From NCBI GenBank assembly GCA_903842595.1, contig CAIMMO010000230.1, positions 1 through 64,000 on the forward strand: a stretch of DNA of 64,000 bases, given 5' to 3'. Shown here one piece after another: positions 39,307 through 49,062 of this stretch. A program made the translations under genes and the position numbers. Below the pieces are notes generated by a model. It did not search any database, was not told the origin of the DNA, and worked only from the letters and a program-made list of their open reading frames with translations. The stretch comes from an uncultured Alphaproteobacteria bacterium. GTDB lineage: Bacteria; Pseudomonadota; Alphaproteobacteria; Caulobacterales; Hyphomonadaceae. Numbering within the stretch: the stretch's first letter is position 1; each line of letters opens with the position of its first letter.

Positions 39307-39678
39307 TCACTGGCTGGCGCAGAAAGCTTCGTAGGCGGCCTTGTCCATGAGGCCGGTGAGCTGGCCCATGTCGGCGAGCTTGATCTTGACGAACCAGCCG
39401 CCGCCTTCCGGGTCCTCGTTGACCTTGGCGGGCTCGTCCACGATGGCGGCGTTGGCTGCAGTGACTTCGCCGGTTACCGGAGCGTAGACGTCCGAGGCGG
39501 CTTTCACAGACTCGACCACGGCCATGTCCGCTTCCTTTTTCACTGACTTGCCTACATCCGGCAGTTCGACGAACACGACATCGCCGAGCTTCTCGGCAGC
39601 GAATTTCGTGATGCCCACTGTGCCAACGTCGCCGTCGACGCTGATCCATTCGTGTTCGCTTGTGTAATACGTGGTCAT
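39307..39678 (-). CDS. gcvH: Glycine cleavage H protein
   Basis: A 123-aa lipoyl carrier that shuttles the aminomethyl group among P, T and L proteins. The lipoylated Lys59 is in [15 protein letters not shown], and the start [24 protein letters not shown] is typical. It lies 12 bases after gcvT. Full length. Confidence 0.97.
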   Translation of the reverse strand: MTTYYTSEHEWISVDGDVGTVGITKFAAEKLGDVVFVELPDVGKSVKKEADMAVVESVKAASDVYAPVTGEVTAANAAIVDEPAKVNEDPEGGGWFVKIKLADMGQLTGLMDKAAYEAFCASQ

Positions 39679-39690
39679 CTCAAATCCCCT

Positions 39691-40851
39691 CTAGCGTTTG
39701 TATTTCGCAGGCACGAACGGCAGCGCGGCGACTTCCGCCTCAAGCGCCCTGCCGCGCACGATCAGTTTCAGCGGCGTACCGGTCTTGGTGTAGGTTGTGT
39801 CGACATAGCCTTGCGCGACTGGACCGTTCACCGTTGGGCCGAAGCCGCCCGACGTCACGACACCGATTGTCTCGCCGTCCGTGTTCTGGATTTCCGTGCC
39901 TTCGCGCGCCGGCGCGCGGCCCAGCGGCCTGATGCCGACGCGTCTGGACGGCACACCTTCCTTCAGTTCGCGCAAGATGCGGTCGGCGCCGGGAAAGTCG
40001 CCACGCTCACGCCGGGCCTTCGAGACCATCCATGACAGCGATGCGGCGACGGGCGTCTTGGAGATGTCGATGTCGTGGCCATAGAGGCACATGCCGCCTT
40101 CGAGTCGAAGCGAGTCACGGGCGCCGAGGCCGATGGGCTTGACGCGAGGGTCTTCGAGCAGGCGGTTGGCGAAGGCTTCGCCGTGCTCGGCGGGAACGAG
40201 GATCTCGAATCCATCTTCGCCGGTGTAGCCGCAGCGGGTGGCGATGACGTTGCCGAAGGCGGTATTCTTGATCTCGTGGAACGTCATGAAGGTAAGCGGC
40301 ACAGCCTCGGGCAGGATGCCGGTGATCACCGCTTCGGCTTCCGGCCCCTGAATGGCGATCAGCGCCCGATCGTCTGCGCGGTGGAGTTCGGCTTCCGCGC
40401 CTGCAGTTTTCGCGATCAGTGAGAAATCGTTCTCTTTCGTTCCGGCGTTCACGACGATGTAGAGCATGCCCTGCTGATCATCGCGGGGCGGGCGGCCGAT
40501 CATCAGGTCGTCGATGATCCCGCCATTCGCGTCTAGCAGGACGGTAAGCTGCACCTTGCCGGGAGCGAGGCCTGCGATGTCGGAAGGGACAAGCCGTTCG
40601 ATGATGGAGGCGACCTTCCTGTGAGCCTGATCGCCGCCGCCCAGCTGGGGCAGCGACAGAAAGCTCGGCCCCATATGCGAGACGTCGAACAGCCCGGCAT
40701 GGCTCCGCGTCCAGTTGTGTTCGGTCATGATGCCGTCGGCATACTGGATCGGCATGTCATAGCCGCCGAACTCGGCCATTCGCGCGCCGAGCCGCGTGTG
40801 CAGCCCGTGCAGCGGGGTCGTTTTCAGGGGGGTGTTCGAGACGTCCGTCAT
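39691..40851 (-). CDS. gcvT: Glycine cleavage aminomethyltransferase (T protein)
   Basis: A 386-aa tetrahydrofolate-dependent T protein. The core segments LGARMAEFGGYDMPIQYADGIMTEHNWTR, GLFDVSHMG and RCGYTGEDGFEILVP carry the folate-binding pattern, and LRLEGGMCLYGHDIDISKTP is well conserved. The start at 40851 is chosen because upstream residues overlap the glycine riboswitch leader. It is the first gene of the operon gcvT-gcvH-paiB-gcvPA-gcvPB. Confidence 0.96.
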   Translation of the reverse strand: MTDVSNTPLKTTPLHGLHTRLGARMAEFGGYDMPIQYADGIMTEHNWTRSHAGLFDVSHMGPSFLSLPQLGGGDQAHRKVASIIERLVPSDIAGLAPGKVQLTVLLDANGGIIDDLMIGRPPRDDQQGMLYIVVNAGTKENDFSLIAKTAGAEAELHRADDRALIAIQGPEAEAVITGILPEAVPLTFMTFHEIKNTAFGNVIATRCGYTGEDGFEILVPAEHGEAFANRLLEDPRVKPIGLGARDSLRLEGGMCLYGHDIDISKTPVAASLSWMVSKARRERGDFPGADRILRELKEGVPSRRVGIRPLGRAPAREGTEIQNTDGETIGVVTSGGFGPTVNGPVAQGYVDTTYTKTGTPLKLIVRGRALEAEVAALPFVPAKYKR

Positions 40852-40895
40852 TACCACTCCAACAGCTGCGCAGCACCGCGTTTCCGCGATTGCGC

Positions 40896-41107
40896 CCCCG
40901 CTGTCGGATGTGCCTGAGAGATTCACGGCCCCACCCAATCATGGATGGCGAGGCGCTTACTCCGTCGGCGGCGGAATCAAATCCGCGCTTTCCAGCGTTG
41001 TCGTCACTCCCGCGGCCCTTTTGCCTGAGCGTTTCCTGGGCGGTTGCGCCTTCGGCGGCTGTACCACTCTTCAATCAGAAAGAATGGGGAACAGCTCTCT
41101 CCCGCGG
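40896..41107 (-). ncRNA. Tandem glycine riboswitch
   Basis: The minus-strand leader of gcvT folds into two glycine aptamers. Aptamer 1 (about 41107-41008) has GGGAGAGAG, the core CGCCGAAGGCGCAACC and CGCTCAGGCAAAAGGGCC, with CCGCGG arms closing P1. Aptamer 2 (about 41000-40897) has CGCTGGAAAG, GCCGACGGAGTAAGC and CTCTCAGGCACATCCGAC, closed by CAGCG. Conserved CCGA(A/C)GG and CTCAGGCA elements are clear. It should activate the operon when glycine is abundant. Confidence 0.9.
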
Positions 41108-41590
41108 GGATCGATCGACCTTGCCGGCAGCACGCGCCTCCCGGCGGGCGCTGACGTTGGCGTCATCTGCCCTTGGGCGGGGGCGTGCGTCAATGGCGCG
41201 GATGCGCCAAGCTTGGGGATGGTGCCGAACCTGTCACTTTCCAGCCGTTCATTGACCCGGGCGTCAGAGAACGGGCGCCTGCTTCGTTCAGTTGCGGTAG
41301 TTCAATCGAACAAGCTGCCCGGCCGGTGGGCTGTCGATACCTTCCAGCCTGCGTCGGCTCGAATGTCGATCCTGCCGAGCTTGCGTCATCATCGGGGACT
41401 CTCGCGCGCCTTTCGGATTTCCTTGACAATATCAGTCGGAAGCCGCCGCCAGCTTGGCATCCCCAGTCCTGTGACGCTCCGCTGGCCCGGTGAGTCGATC
41501 ACGCTGAGACCGCGCGAGAGCGAACCGGTGGTCGGGTACGCGGTGATTGGCTGGGACGCGAATGGCATGGGCGAGCGAGCCGAGGCCGCC
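41108..41590. other. Unassigned region between gcv leader and methyltransferase remnant
   Basis: About 480 bases upstream of the riboswitch, holding the gcv operon promoter at its left side. Weak plus-strand frames run through it into the FkbM-like remnant, but their sequence does not match anything I know. Confidence 0.35.
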
Positions 41591-41599
41591 CAGACCCCT

Positions 41600-41730
41600 C
41601 TGGCGGCCTGCCGCTGATCATCAAGCTGGACGTCGAGGGTGCTGAGGGGAAGGAGTGTCGCTCAGCGAGGGAACAGCTGCGCACGGCGGCATGTTTCCTG
41701 ATCGAGCCGCGTGATGACCTGCAGCCGGCC
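41600..41730 (+). pseudogene. Remnant of FkbM-type methyltransferase
   Basis: Reading from about 41610 in one frame gives LPLIIKLDVEGAEGKECRSA, then LRTAACFLIEPRDDLQPASF. This is the pattern of the SAM-dependent FkbM family (IKxDVEGAE followed by EPHDxxxPG). There is no start codon, the frame upstream differs (a weak match GYAVIGWDANGMG sits out of frame at 41535-41580) and the downstream part is lost. It looks like a decayed gene rather than a functional one. Short-match evidence only. Confidence 0.42.
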
Positions 41731-41890
41731 TCTTTCTGGCCGTCTCCGCCTTGTGCCGCCCGGATTGTTTCTTGCGCTTCGTGGCCCGCGACACACGCCA
41801 GTCAGGTCAGCTCAACCCGAGCATGCTCTGAAAGTCGGCCAGCGTTCCCACTGAGATCGACGATCCGCCTCATTCAGTTGAGTTGGCCTG

Positions 41891-42772
41891 TCACGCGGCC
41901 TGCGTGCGGCCAAGCCGCTTGTCGACGACCTTCTTCAGGCCTGTGATCAGATTCTCGCGTTCTTTGTGATGTTCGCCTGACAGCATACCCAGCGTATGCA
42001 TGGCGTCGATGTGCGTTGACAGCACCTCAGGGTCCGGCGTGCCGGTTGCCCCGATCGCCATGACATAGCGGCCAAGCGAACGCGCGGCCTCGCCCATCAT
42101 CTCGTCCTTGACTTCGTCGGCCATCTTCTCGGTTTCCTTAACAGCAAAGAAGATTTCACGCAGCTTGCGGCGATCCTTCGACGTGAGTCCCCTGGAAAGC
42201 TCGCTGATCTTTTTGACGCAGGCGCGCACGGCGACCCGGTTTTCCTCATGTTCCCAGGGCGAGGCTGCTGTTTCATTACCGATGGGGTCGACGAAGCGGC
42301 GCATGGGGCCAGTATACTGCTCGACCATCCGCCGGCGCCGGCAGGGACCAACATAGACGGCGCAATCGATGAATTCGCGGGGCCGCTCAAGCACCGACTT
42401 CACGCGAAGCAGGACAGCTTGCGACGAAAACGGACGAACCAGCATTTCATCAGCGCCGCTCTGCTTGGCTGCGTCGAGAAACGCCTTGGTCGGCGTATCC
42501 GTCATGACGATGATGGAGGTCTGGCGCGGCACATCCTTAAAGCCGGACCGGATCGCTCGCGTGTATTCCAGGCCTGACAGGCCAGGAATGCGCGATGCTG
42601 TAATCACGACCTGCGGAAGAGTGTCGGCGGTCCGTTCGAGCAGTTCATTGCCGTCCCGTACGGTGTCGATCATGAAGTAACCCGCCGCTCGCAGAACCTC
42701 GGCGAGCAAGGTACGTGCATGCGTATCGGAATCCGCAAGCAGGAAGGTTGGATGTGTTCTGCGACTGGACAT
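41891..42772 (-). CDS. Response regulator-like protein with pseudo-receiver
   Basis: A 293-aa protein with an N-terminal receiver domain (about 8-130): LLADSDTHARTLLAEVLRAAGY and the switch Thr/Lys region IIVMTD then VRPFSSQAVLLRV. Where the phosphoacceptor Asp should be, the sequence reads VVITASRIPGLSG (Ala59 in place of Asp), so phosphorylation is unlikely. The second half begins with a YVGPCRRRR-like motif shared by several alphaproteobacterial regulators and continues as helices with conserved Arg/Lys. Target unknown; it probably works by protein-protein contact. Confidence 0.82.
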   Translation of the reverse strand: MSSRRTHPTFLLADSDTHARTLLAEVLRAAGYFMIDTVRDGNELLERTADTLPQVVITASRIPGLSGLEYTRAIRSGFKDVPRQTSIIVMTDTPTKAFLDAAKQSGADEMLVRPFSSQAVLLRVKSVLERPREFIDCAVYVGPCRRRRMVEQYTGPMRRFVDPIGNETAASPWEHEENRVAVRACVKKISELSRGLTSKDRRKLREIFFAVKETEKMADEVKDEMMGEAARSLGRYVMAIGATGTPDPEVLSTHIDAMHTLGMLSGEHHKERENLITGLKKVVDKRLGRTQAA

Positions 42773-42906
42773 GGCTGTCTTGCCCCTCGGACGATGCCGT
42801 TGGGTAGCAAATCAGGGTTAAGGTCCATTCTACACCGGTGCGGGAGTTTCCGCCGCTCGCAGATACCTCTCGTTAGCAACTGGCGTGGACCCGGACGCCG
42901 TGGCTG

Positions 42907-43869
42907 TCACAGTGACTTCAGCCAGTCCAGCAGCAGCCGGTTCGTCTCGGAAGGCTTCTCCTGCTGGTTCCAATGGCCCGCGCCTGGGATCATGTGGAAA
43001 CCGCGCAGATCGTCGAAGTGAGCGCGCATGCGCGGTTCGATGTCCCGCCCGAACATGCGGATGCCCATGTCCCTTTCGCCCGCCATGAACAAGGCAGGCT
43101 GGGAGATTTTCGTACCCGCGCGGCGCGATGATACGGCGAAGTCGCGATGGAAATTGCGATAGCGGTTCAGAGGTCCCCGAAACCCCGATTCCTCGAACTC
43201 CTTCACCAGGTAGTCGATGTCCCCATCCTTCAGCCAGGCGGGGAATTTTTCGGGATTGGTCATGCCCTGCAGGAATGCTTCACCGTGCTTCTTGCCGATT
43301 GGCCAGCCGCCATCAGGCGCGTCACCCGACCACGCGAAATAGATCCGGCGGATCGTATCGCGTACGTCCGCCTCGAATTCGGCCTCGGCGACGCCTTCGT
43401 CCTGAAAGTACACCATGTAGAAGAACAGCCCGTTCTCCGTGAACATCTTCCGGGCGACATCAATCATCGGCGCAGAGCCGTGACCCATGTGAGGGATCGA
43501 CATACCGCAGACGGCAGTGAAGCGCTCGGCGTCGGCCCACGCGGTGTTCCACACGATTGGCGCGCCCCAGTCATGCCCCACCAGTATCGCCTTCCCGCCG
43601 CCCAACGCATCGGCCACGGCCTGATTGTCCGCGATGATGGATTGCATGTCGTAGGCTTCGACCGCGTGTGGCTTCGACGAGCCGCCATAACCGCGCACGT
43701 CGATGGCTGCGGCCGTATAGCCGGCGTCCGCGATCGGTCCCATCTGGTGGCGCCAGGAATACCAGCTCTCCGGCCAGCCATGCACCATAAGCACAAGGGG
43801 ACCTGAGCCGATCACAGCTACGCGAATGGACTGCTCGCCGGACCGGACGTAGCGGAACTCATGGGCCAT
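42907..43869 (-). CDS. Epoxide hydrolase-like alpha/beta hydrolase
   Basis: A 320-aa alpha/beta hydrolase of the soluble epoxide hydrolase type. The oxyanion motif HGWPESWYSWRHQ lies near residue 33. The nucleophile Asp is in VGHDWGAPIVWN. The cap has the Tyr-rich segment, and the C-terminal HMIPGAGHWNQQEKP carries the catalytic His. It is probably an epoxide hydrolase; haloalkane dehalogenase is less likely. It stands alone, oriented opposite to panD. Confidence 0.88.
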   Translation of the reverse strand: MAHEFRYVRSGEQSIRVAVIGSGPLVLMVHGWPESWYSWRHQMGPIADAGYTAAAIDVRGYGGSSKPHAVEAYDMQSIIADNQAVADALGGGKAILVGHDWGAPIVWNTAWADAERFTAVCGMSIPHMGHGSAPMIDVARKMFTENGLFFYMVYFQDEGVAEAEFEADVRDTIRRIYFAWSGDAPDGGWPIGKKHGEAFLQGMTNPEKFPAWLKDGDIDYLVKEFEESGFRGPLNRYRNFHRDFAVSSRRAGTKISQPALFMAGERDMGIRMFGRDIEPRMRAHFDDLRGFHMIPGAGHWNQQEKPSETNRLLLDWLKSL

Positions 43870-44108
43870 GTTGAGGGCTCCTCGGCGACCGTATGGATCG
43901 GTTGCGCATTGCGAACTAAGCCGGACCCTGTCTGGGCCATTCGCACCTTAACCAAGCTGGCGCGTGGGCCAAGCCCCGGAGCGAGCCAGTTGAAGGCAGC
44001 GCACCCCTTTCGGCCCGGGATTTTCCCCAACCGCAAATGCAACGCGCGACGACCCGGCCCGATCTTCCGATTCGTTCGGGGACGAGGAGCGGGCGCACGA
44101 AGGATCTG

Positions 44109-44468
44109 ATGTTGCTGACCATGATGAAGGGCAAGCTGCACCGCGCTGCCGTCACCCAGTGCGACCTGCACTATGAAGGCTCGTGCTCAATCGACATCGA
44201 TCTGCTGGATGCGGCCAACATCCTGCCGCACGAGCGGGTCGATATCTGGAACATCACGAACGGCGCGCGCATCTCGAGTTACGCGATCGAGGCGCCGCGC
44301 GGTTCAAGGACGATCGGAATCAACGGCGCCGCCGCCCGCGACTTCCAGACCGGGGACCGCGTGATAGTTGCCGCGTTCGCCCAGGTGAACGAGACCGAAG
44401 CGAAGCAATGTGCGCCAAGCGTCGTGCGCCTGAATGATCGCAACGAGGTCGTGACCGGCATCGCCTGA
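44109..44468 (+). CDS. panD: Aspartate 1-decarboxylase (PanD)
   Basis: A 119-aa proenzyme that forms beta-alanine for coenzyme A synthesis. The self-cleavage pair Gly24-Ser25 is in [10 protein letters not shown], and [16 protein letters not shown] and DRVIVAAFA are the following family motifs. The start at 44109 places Gly24-Ser25 as in E. coli PanD. It ends 35 bases before a strong hairpin terminator. Confidence 0.96.
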   Translation: MLLTMMKGKLHRAAVTQCDLHYEGSCSIDIDLLDAANILPHERVDIWNITNGARISSYAIEAPRGSRTIGINGAAARDFQTGDRVIVAAFAQVNETEAKQCAPSVVRLNDRNEVVTGIA

Positions 44469-44502
44469 GAGAAATCTTCGAGGCTTCCTCCCCAGAAAGC
44501 AG

Positions 44503-44533
44503 AAACGCCGCCCGCTATGGACGGGCGGCGTTT
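44503..44533 (+). terminator. Rho-independent terminator after panD
   Basis: A 12-bp perfect stem AAACGCCGCCCG / CGGGCGGCGTTT encloses a 7-nt loop, followed by TTTTT on the plus strand. It ends panD transcription and may also serve the convergent SIMPL-domain gene. Confidence 0.88.
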
Positions 44534-44555
44534 TTCGTTCTGGCCAAGAGACCGT

Positions 44556-45308
44556 CTACTTCGTCAGTTCGAACACCACATTGACCGTCTGCACAAGCGA
44601 CACCTCGCCTGCGGCAATCGGCGTCGCTTCAGCAGCCATGTCCTGCATGCGCATTGTCACCGGCATCGGCGGCTGCGGATAAAACTCCTGCTCGCTGATG
44701 GTGACAATCCGCTTAACCTTGTAGCCGACGGCCTTTGCATAGAGCTCCGCCTTCGCCGCGGCGTCCTTGATTGCTTCGACGCGTGCTTCGTTCTGGAACT
44801 TGTCCGGCTGGTCGACCAAGAACGAGATGCCATTGATCGTGTTACCGCCGCCCTTCACCACGGCGTCAAGCGTCTTGCCCAGCGTGTCGAGCTTGCGGAC
44901 CTTGACCGTGATTGAGTTCGACGCCTGATAGCCGGTTAGGCGCGGCCGTGCATTGTTCGGATACTCGTAGACCGGGTTGAGCGACATGTTGCCGGTCTGC
45001 ATGTCGCGATCGACGATGCCTGCGGCTTTCACCGCGGCGAACACGCCATTCATATTCGCTGCCTGCTGCGCCATGGCTTCGGCCGCTGTCCTGGCTTCGA
45101 CCTGAACGCCGACATTGATCATCACAACATCAGGCGACTGCTCGATCGAGCCGCGGCCCATCAGCGTTATCGTTGTCTCTGGCTGGATCGAACTCATGGC
45201 GGGCATCCCTGGGGGCATCGGCATCGGCGGCTGGGCCATCGCCGTCGGAGCAGTCGCACATCCAGCCAGCGCAGACATGGCCAGCAGGGCGGGGACAAGG
45301 CGTGTCAT
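44556..45308 (-). CDS. SIMPL-domain lipoprotein (oxidative stress defense-like)
   Basis: A 250-aa protein of the SIMPL/DUF541 family. A lipoprotein signal ends in ALAGC (Cys17). The SIMPL domain contains ITLMGRGSIEQSPDVVMINVGVQVEA and RIVTISEQEF near the C terminus. Members protect cells against oxidative stress in E. coli (YggE). The start at 45308 gives the best signal peptide. It converges with panD across the terminator. Confidence 0.86.
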   Translation of the reverse strand: MTRLVPALLAMSALAGCATAPTAMAQPPMPMPPGMPAMSSIQPETTITLMGRGSIEQSPDVVMINVGVQVEARTAAEAMAQQAANMNGVFAAVKAAGIVDRDMQTGNMSLNPVYEYPNNARPRLTGYQASNSITVKVRKLDTLGKTLDAVVKGGGNTINGISFLVDQPDKFQNEARVEAIKDAAAKAELYAKAVGYKVKRIVTISEQEFYPQPPMPVTMRMQDMAAEATPIAAGEVSLVQTVNVVFELTK

Positions 45309-45465
45309 GTCGGTTGACCTTTTCTGGGTCATTGTCGTCCGGCGAAAGAGAGCAGCGGTCGTTGGGGTGGGTCACTGTCGAAATGGGGCGGCGCTGTGGC
45401 TTGGCAAGCGTATTCTGGCGGCGCAGCATGGCGGGCTTGCAGCGAAGCCGTATCGTCACCTTGAA

Positions 45466-46050
45466 TCAACGCCCGATGAGCAGAGCATTCAGCGCGAAAT
45501 ATGATCCGACAAGCGTGAGCGTGATTGCGGTGATGCGCGCAAGATCGCGTTCCAGACGATAAGCGCGCTCACGGCGCAGCCGGCCTCGCGGACCTTCCAG
45601 TATCGGTGTTGTCTCGATCCAACGATCGCTCCGGAATGCCTTGACCGGGCTGGCGATGAGCGCTGCGAGGCAGGCCCCAATCACGAGTATGCCAACGAGA
45701 AGATATCCGAACACGAACGATGTCACGCCCCAGATTGCCCCATGCCACGCGTCTTTCTTCTCGCCCGGAGCTTCCAGCGCGCGCGTCATCATCCCCATTC
45801 CCGCGAATGACAGGATGTGGAGATCGATCAGCGGTGGTGGAGGTACAGTGAAGCTGCGCAGGGGGGCGTGAATGACCGCGGCGACGCCATCGGCCAGGGT
45901 GCGATAGACTGTAATGAAATACGAGATGTCAGGCGCCACAGGCAGCGCCCATTGCCGGTGGATCAGGCTGATCAGCGTGGGCACGCTGAGCGCAATCCCG
46001 GCGAAGTAGAGGGCCTGACCCGAGCGGCTGTCGGTTGAAGCGTCGATCAT
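45466..46050 (-). CDS. Hypothetical membrane protein
   Basis: About 194 aa with roughly four transmembrane segments: AGIALSVPTLISLIH, LIDLHILSFAGMGMM, FVFGYLLVGILVIGACLAALI and LARITAITLTLVGSYFALNALL. A basic loop (GPRGRLRRERAYRLERDLAR) lies near the C terminus. I recognise no family. The ATG at 46050 is one of several possible starts. The MCP gene starts divergently 129 bases away. Confidence 0.6.
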   Translation of the reverse strand: MIDASTDSRSGQALYFAGIALSVPTLISLIHRQWALPVAPDISYFITVYRTLADGVAAVIHAPLRSFTVPPPPLIDLHILSFAGMGMMTRALEAPGEKKDAWHGAIWGVTSFVFGYLLVGILVIGACLAALIASPVKAFRSDRWIETTPILEGPRGRLRRERAYRLERDLARITAITLTLVGSYFALNALLIGR

Positions 46051-46178
46051 GCCGGCTGGATAACACGGGATTTGCAGAGCGCCGTAAGTTAACATGCATA
46101 CAGCAAGCATTAACCCTTTTGGCCGATAGGTTATTGCGTATTCAGACCTTGTAACCTTCCGATCCCTGGGGGACCCAC

Positions 46179-47858
46179 GTGCGTCAGCGCTCGATCAATT
46201 CGCTTACTGCCAAGGCTGGCGGAGTTGTTCTCGGCAGCACCATCCTGGCGGGGCTCGTCGGCGGCGGCGCTGCATGGATCCTGAGCGGGGAGCTCGCGGC
46301 GACGAGCCACGTCAGCAAGGTCCTGCGCAACCACCTCGAAGGCGACATGATGCACGATGCGTTGCGCAGCGACGTGCTCGCCTCGCTCGCGGCCAACAAT
46401 CCCGCCTACGGACTTTCCATCGCCGAGGTGCGGACCGACCTGAATGACCACGTTGAGAACTTCCGCAGCCTGCTTGCCGTCAACGTCGAACTCACGGGGA
46501 ACGGCGAGCTGGGACCCGTAATCGCCGCCGTTGCGCCGGCGCTGGAGGACTACATCGCGACAGCGACGAAGCTGGTTGAAACTGCGGCAATCGACGAGCC
46601 GGCCGCCCTCGCAATGCTGCCGGGGTTCTTCGACGATTTCCGCGCGCTTGAGGGAGCGATGGAGCAGGCGTCGGACGAGATTTCGGCAGTATCAGATTCC
46701 ACTGTCGCTGCCGCCACCGTGATCGGTCAGATTTCCCAGATCGCCATCCTGATCGCGTCGCTTCTTGCGATCGCCGCCGTCGTCGCCATCATGCGCGGAG
46801 CCCGCAGCCGGGTGGTTGGCCCCATTGTTGATCTCACCAGCGCGATGGACAGGCTCGCCGCGGGGGACACCAGCGTGCGGGCGCCTCACAGCGACCGCGA
46901 GGACGAAATCGGCCGCATGGCTGCCGCTCTCACCAAGTTCAGGGAAAATGCAATCAATCGCGTGGCTCTGGAAGCGACCCAGCGCACCCAGGACCAGGAG
47001 CGCGCCGAGCGCAGCCGCCGCGTCGAAGCACTCGCTTCTGGCTTTGCAGACGAGTTGGCGTCCACCTTGTCCACTCTGCGCGAATCTTCGGGCCGCCTGA
47101 TGAAGGATGCCACTTCACTCGAGCACGTCTGCGAGGAGGCCAACCGCAGCGCCTCGAAGGCGACAGACGCGACCGACGGCGCCAACTCGAACGTCCAGAC
47201 CATCGCTGCCGCCACGACTGAGCTGAGCGCCTCGATCCAGGAAATCGCTACGCGCATGTCCGAATCCGCACGCTCGGCCGAGCAGGCCGTCACACAGGGC
47301 GCCGCCGCTGGCGTTACCGCGAAGGAACTGGCAGATGCGGCTCGCAACATCGATGAAATCGTGGCCGTCATCGGCAGCGTGGCGGAGCAGACCAATCTGC
47401 TCGCCCTGAACGCCACAATCGAGGCCGCGCGCGCCGGCGAGATGGGCCGCGGTTTTGCCGTCGTTGCTGCGGAAGTGAAGGCGCTGGCAAGCCAGACCTC
47501 GCGCGCAACCGAGGACGTTTCGCGCCGCATTGGCGATATCCAGAGCATCAGCGCACGCTCAACCGAACAAGTGCGCGAGGTTGTGACCCTGATCGACCAG
47601 ATGAAGCAGTTCAGCGCCGCGGTTGCAGCTGCTGCGGAAGAGCAGAGCGCCGCCACCAACAGCATCGCCGAGAACGCCAGTTCGGCCGCCGGTCTGTCGG
47701 ATGAGGCGCGCGACAGCGTCGCTGCAATGAGCAGCGTTACAGCCCAGGCGCGCGCAGCAACATCTTCCGTTCAGGACAGCGCCCGTTCGGTTGAGGATCT
47801 GTCCGTGCGCCTCAACGCCTTCGCGCGCGAGTTCCTCGACAGGCTGAAGGCGGCCTAG
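46179..47858 (+). CDS. Methyl-accepting chemotaxis protein
   Basis: A 559-aa chemoreceptor. It has an N-terminal transmembrane helix (residues about 14-35, [20 protein letters not shown]), a periplasmic sensor of about 150 residues, a second transmembrane segment, an HAMP domain and the signalling tip motif with [37 protein letters not shown] start at 46179. It lies away from the flagellar cluster but would feed the same motility system. The ligand cannot be predicted. Confidence 0.95.
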   Translation: MRQRSINSLTAKAGGVVLGSTILAGLVGGGAAWILSGELAATSHVSKVLRNHLEGDMMHDALRSDVLASLAANNPAYGLSIAEVRTDLNDHVENFRSLLAVNVELTGNGELGPVIAAVAPALEDYIATATKLVETAAIDEPAALAMLPGFFDDFRALEGAMEQASDEISAVSDSTVAAATVIGQISQIAILIASLLAIAAVVAIMRGARSRVVGPIVDLTSAMDRLAAGDTSVRAPHSDREDEIGRMAAALTKFRENAINRVALEATQRTQDQERAERSRRVEALASGFADELASTLSTLRESSGRLMKDATSLEHVCEEANRSASKATDATDGANSNVQTIAAATTELSASIQEIATRMSESARSAEQAVTQGAAAGVTAKELADAARNIDEIVAVIGSVAEQTNLLALNATIEAARAGEMGRGFAVVAAEVKALASQTSRATEDVSRRIGDIQSISARSTEQVREVVTLIDQMKQFSAAVAAAAEEQSAATNSIAENASSAAGLSDEARDSVAAMSSVTAQARAATSSVQDSARSVEDLSVRLNAFAREFLDRLKAA

Positions 47859-47997
47859 CCGCCACGTTTGCAGTCCGGCAACCACGGCTTCGCAACCGTT
47901 AAGCTTGCCCGTCCATTTACCCTAACAGGATCGGCCGGGAAATTAGGTTTGCTCTGCTAGCGTCCTTCCATTGCTCCTTGAAGCTTGTGGAAGTGTC

Positions 47998-49056
47998 ATG
48001 CACCTCATAGCCCCCAACCAGACCTTCATGCTCCTCGCAATGCTGGCGGCGATTGCTTCGGCTCCTGCCGTTCATGCTCAGGAGGGCGAGACTGCGAATG
48101 TCAGCCAGCAAGGTGTCATCGAGCTGACGCTGGATCACGCGGAATCCGGCGAGGATGTGCTCGCAGCCACGATCAACTATGGCCTTGCAGTCCGCCTCTC
48201 CGAAGGCTGGACGCTCCAGATGGATGCTGTCCTCGAGCCCGTCGTCGATCCGGTTGGTGACGAAGCCTTCGAGGGGGAGGACGCGTTCATCGAAACGCTG
48301 TCGCTTCAGTATGCCGGCGAGTCCTTCACGGTCTATGGCGGCAAGATCAATCCTGCCTTCGGTAGCGCGGCTGATGTCGCGCCGGGCCTCTACGGCGTCG
48401 AGGCCGGCGAAGCCTACCAGATCACCGAGGCGATCGGAATCGGCGGCGACATTTCGTTGACGTCGCTTATGAACCTCGATGGCGAGCATGTGCTGTCTGC
48501 CGCCCTGTTCGCGGCCGACCGCACCTTCCTGTCTGGCTCGTTGGGCGGCTTGCGCGAAGAACTGGACCTCGCCGCTGGCGGCCTCGCCAACACGAAAGAG
48601 TTTAAGTCGGTCGCCGTCAGCCTCGATGGCGTGCTGGCAAACGGTATCGGTTACAGCCTTGGCCACCGCCAGCTCGCAACCGACACGCCGGGCGAGGCTG
48701 ACGAAACTGCAACCGTGCTCGGCGTCAGCTATGGCTGGCCGGAAGACAGCGGTGTCGACCTGTCGCTGATGGCTGAGGTCGTCGCCTCGCGCAATGCAGA
48801 TGGCGTCGATGGCGCCAATCGCGACTTCTACACGGCCGGCGGCACACTCGGTCTTGGTGACTGGTTCGTCAATGCGATCGCATCGGGCTGGCACGAGAAC
48901 GCAGCAGCGGGCGACCTCGATGTCGGCAAGCTTGAAGTGTCTGTCGGCCGCGCGCTGGCCGAAGCCCTGGTGCTGGAAGTCGGCGTGCAGGACGTACGCG
49001 AAGCTGGAATATCGAGCACCGTGATCGGCGCCCGCCTCGCCTGGGAATTCGGTTGA
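47998..49056 (+). CDS. Outer-membrane beta-barrel protein, porin-like
   Basis: A 352-aa protein with a signal peptide (MLLAMLAAIASAPAVHA) and alternating-hydrophobicity strands over the rest, ending in an aromatic strand (LAWEFG) as in outer-membrane barrels. The segment SFTVYGGKINPAFGSAADVAPGLYG resembles putative porins of alphaproteobacteria. It is free-standing; the substrate is unknown. The ATG at 47998 lies within the longer frame starting at 47971. Confidence 0.75.
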   Translation: MHLIAPNQTFMLLAMLAAIASAPAVHAQEGETANVSQQGVIELTLDHAESGEDVLAATINYGLAVRLSEGWTLQMDAVLEPVVDPVGDEAFEGEDAFIETLSLQYAGESFTVYGGKINPAFGSAADVAPGLYGVEAGEAYQITEAIGIGGDISLTSLMNLDGEHVLSAALFAADRTFLSGSLGGLREELDLAAGGLANTKEFKSVAVSLDGVLANGIGYSLGHRQLATDTPGEADETATVLGVSYGWPEDSGVDLSLMAEVVASRNADGVDGANRDFYTAGGTLGLGDWFVNAIASGWHENAAAGDLDVGKLEVSVGRALAEALVLEVGVQDVREAGISSTVIGARLAWEFG

Positions 49057-49062
49057 GCGCTT

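Noticed and set aside
46089..46115. Possible CtrA box before the chemoreceptor gene
   Set aside because: Two TTAAC half-sites are present but their spacing does not match the required 7 bases.
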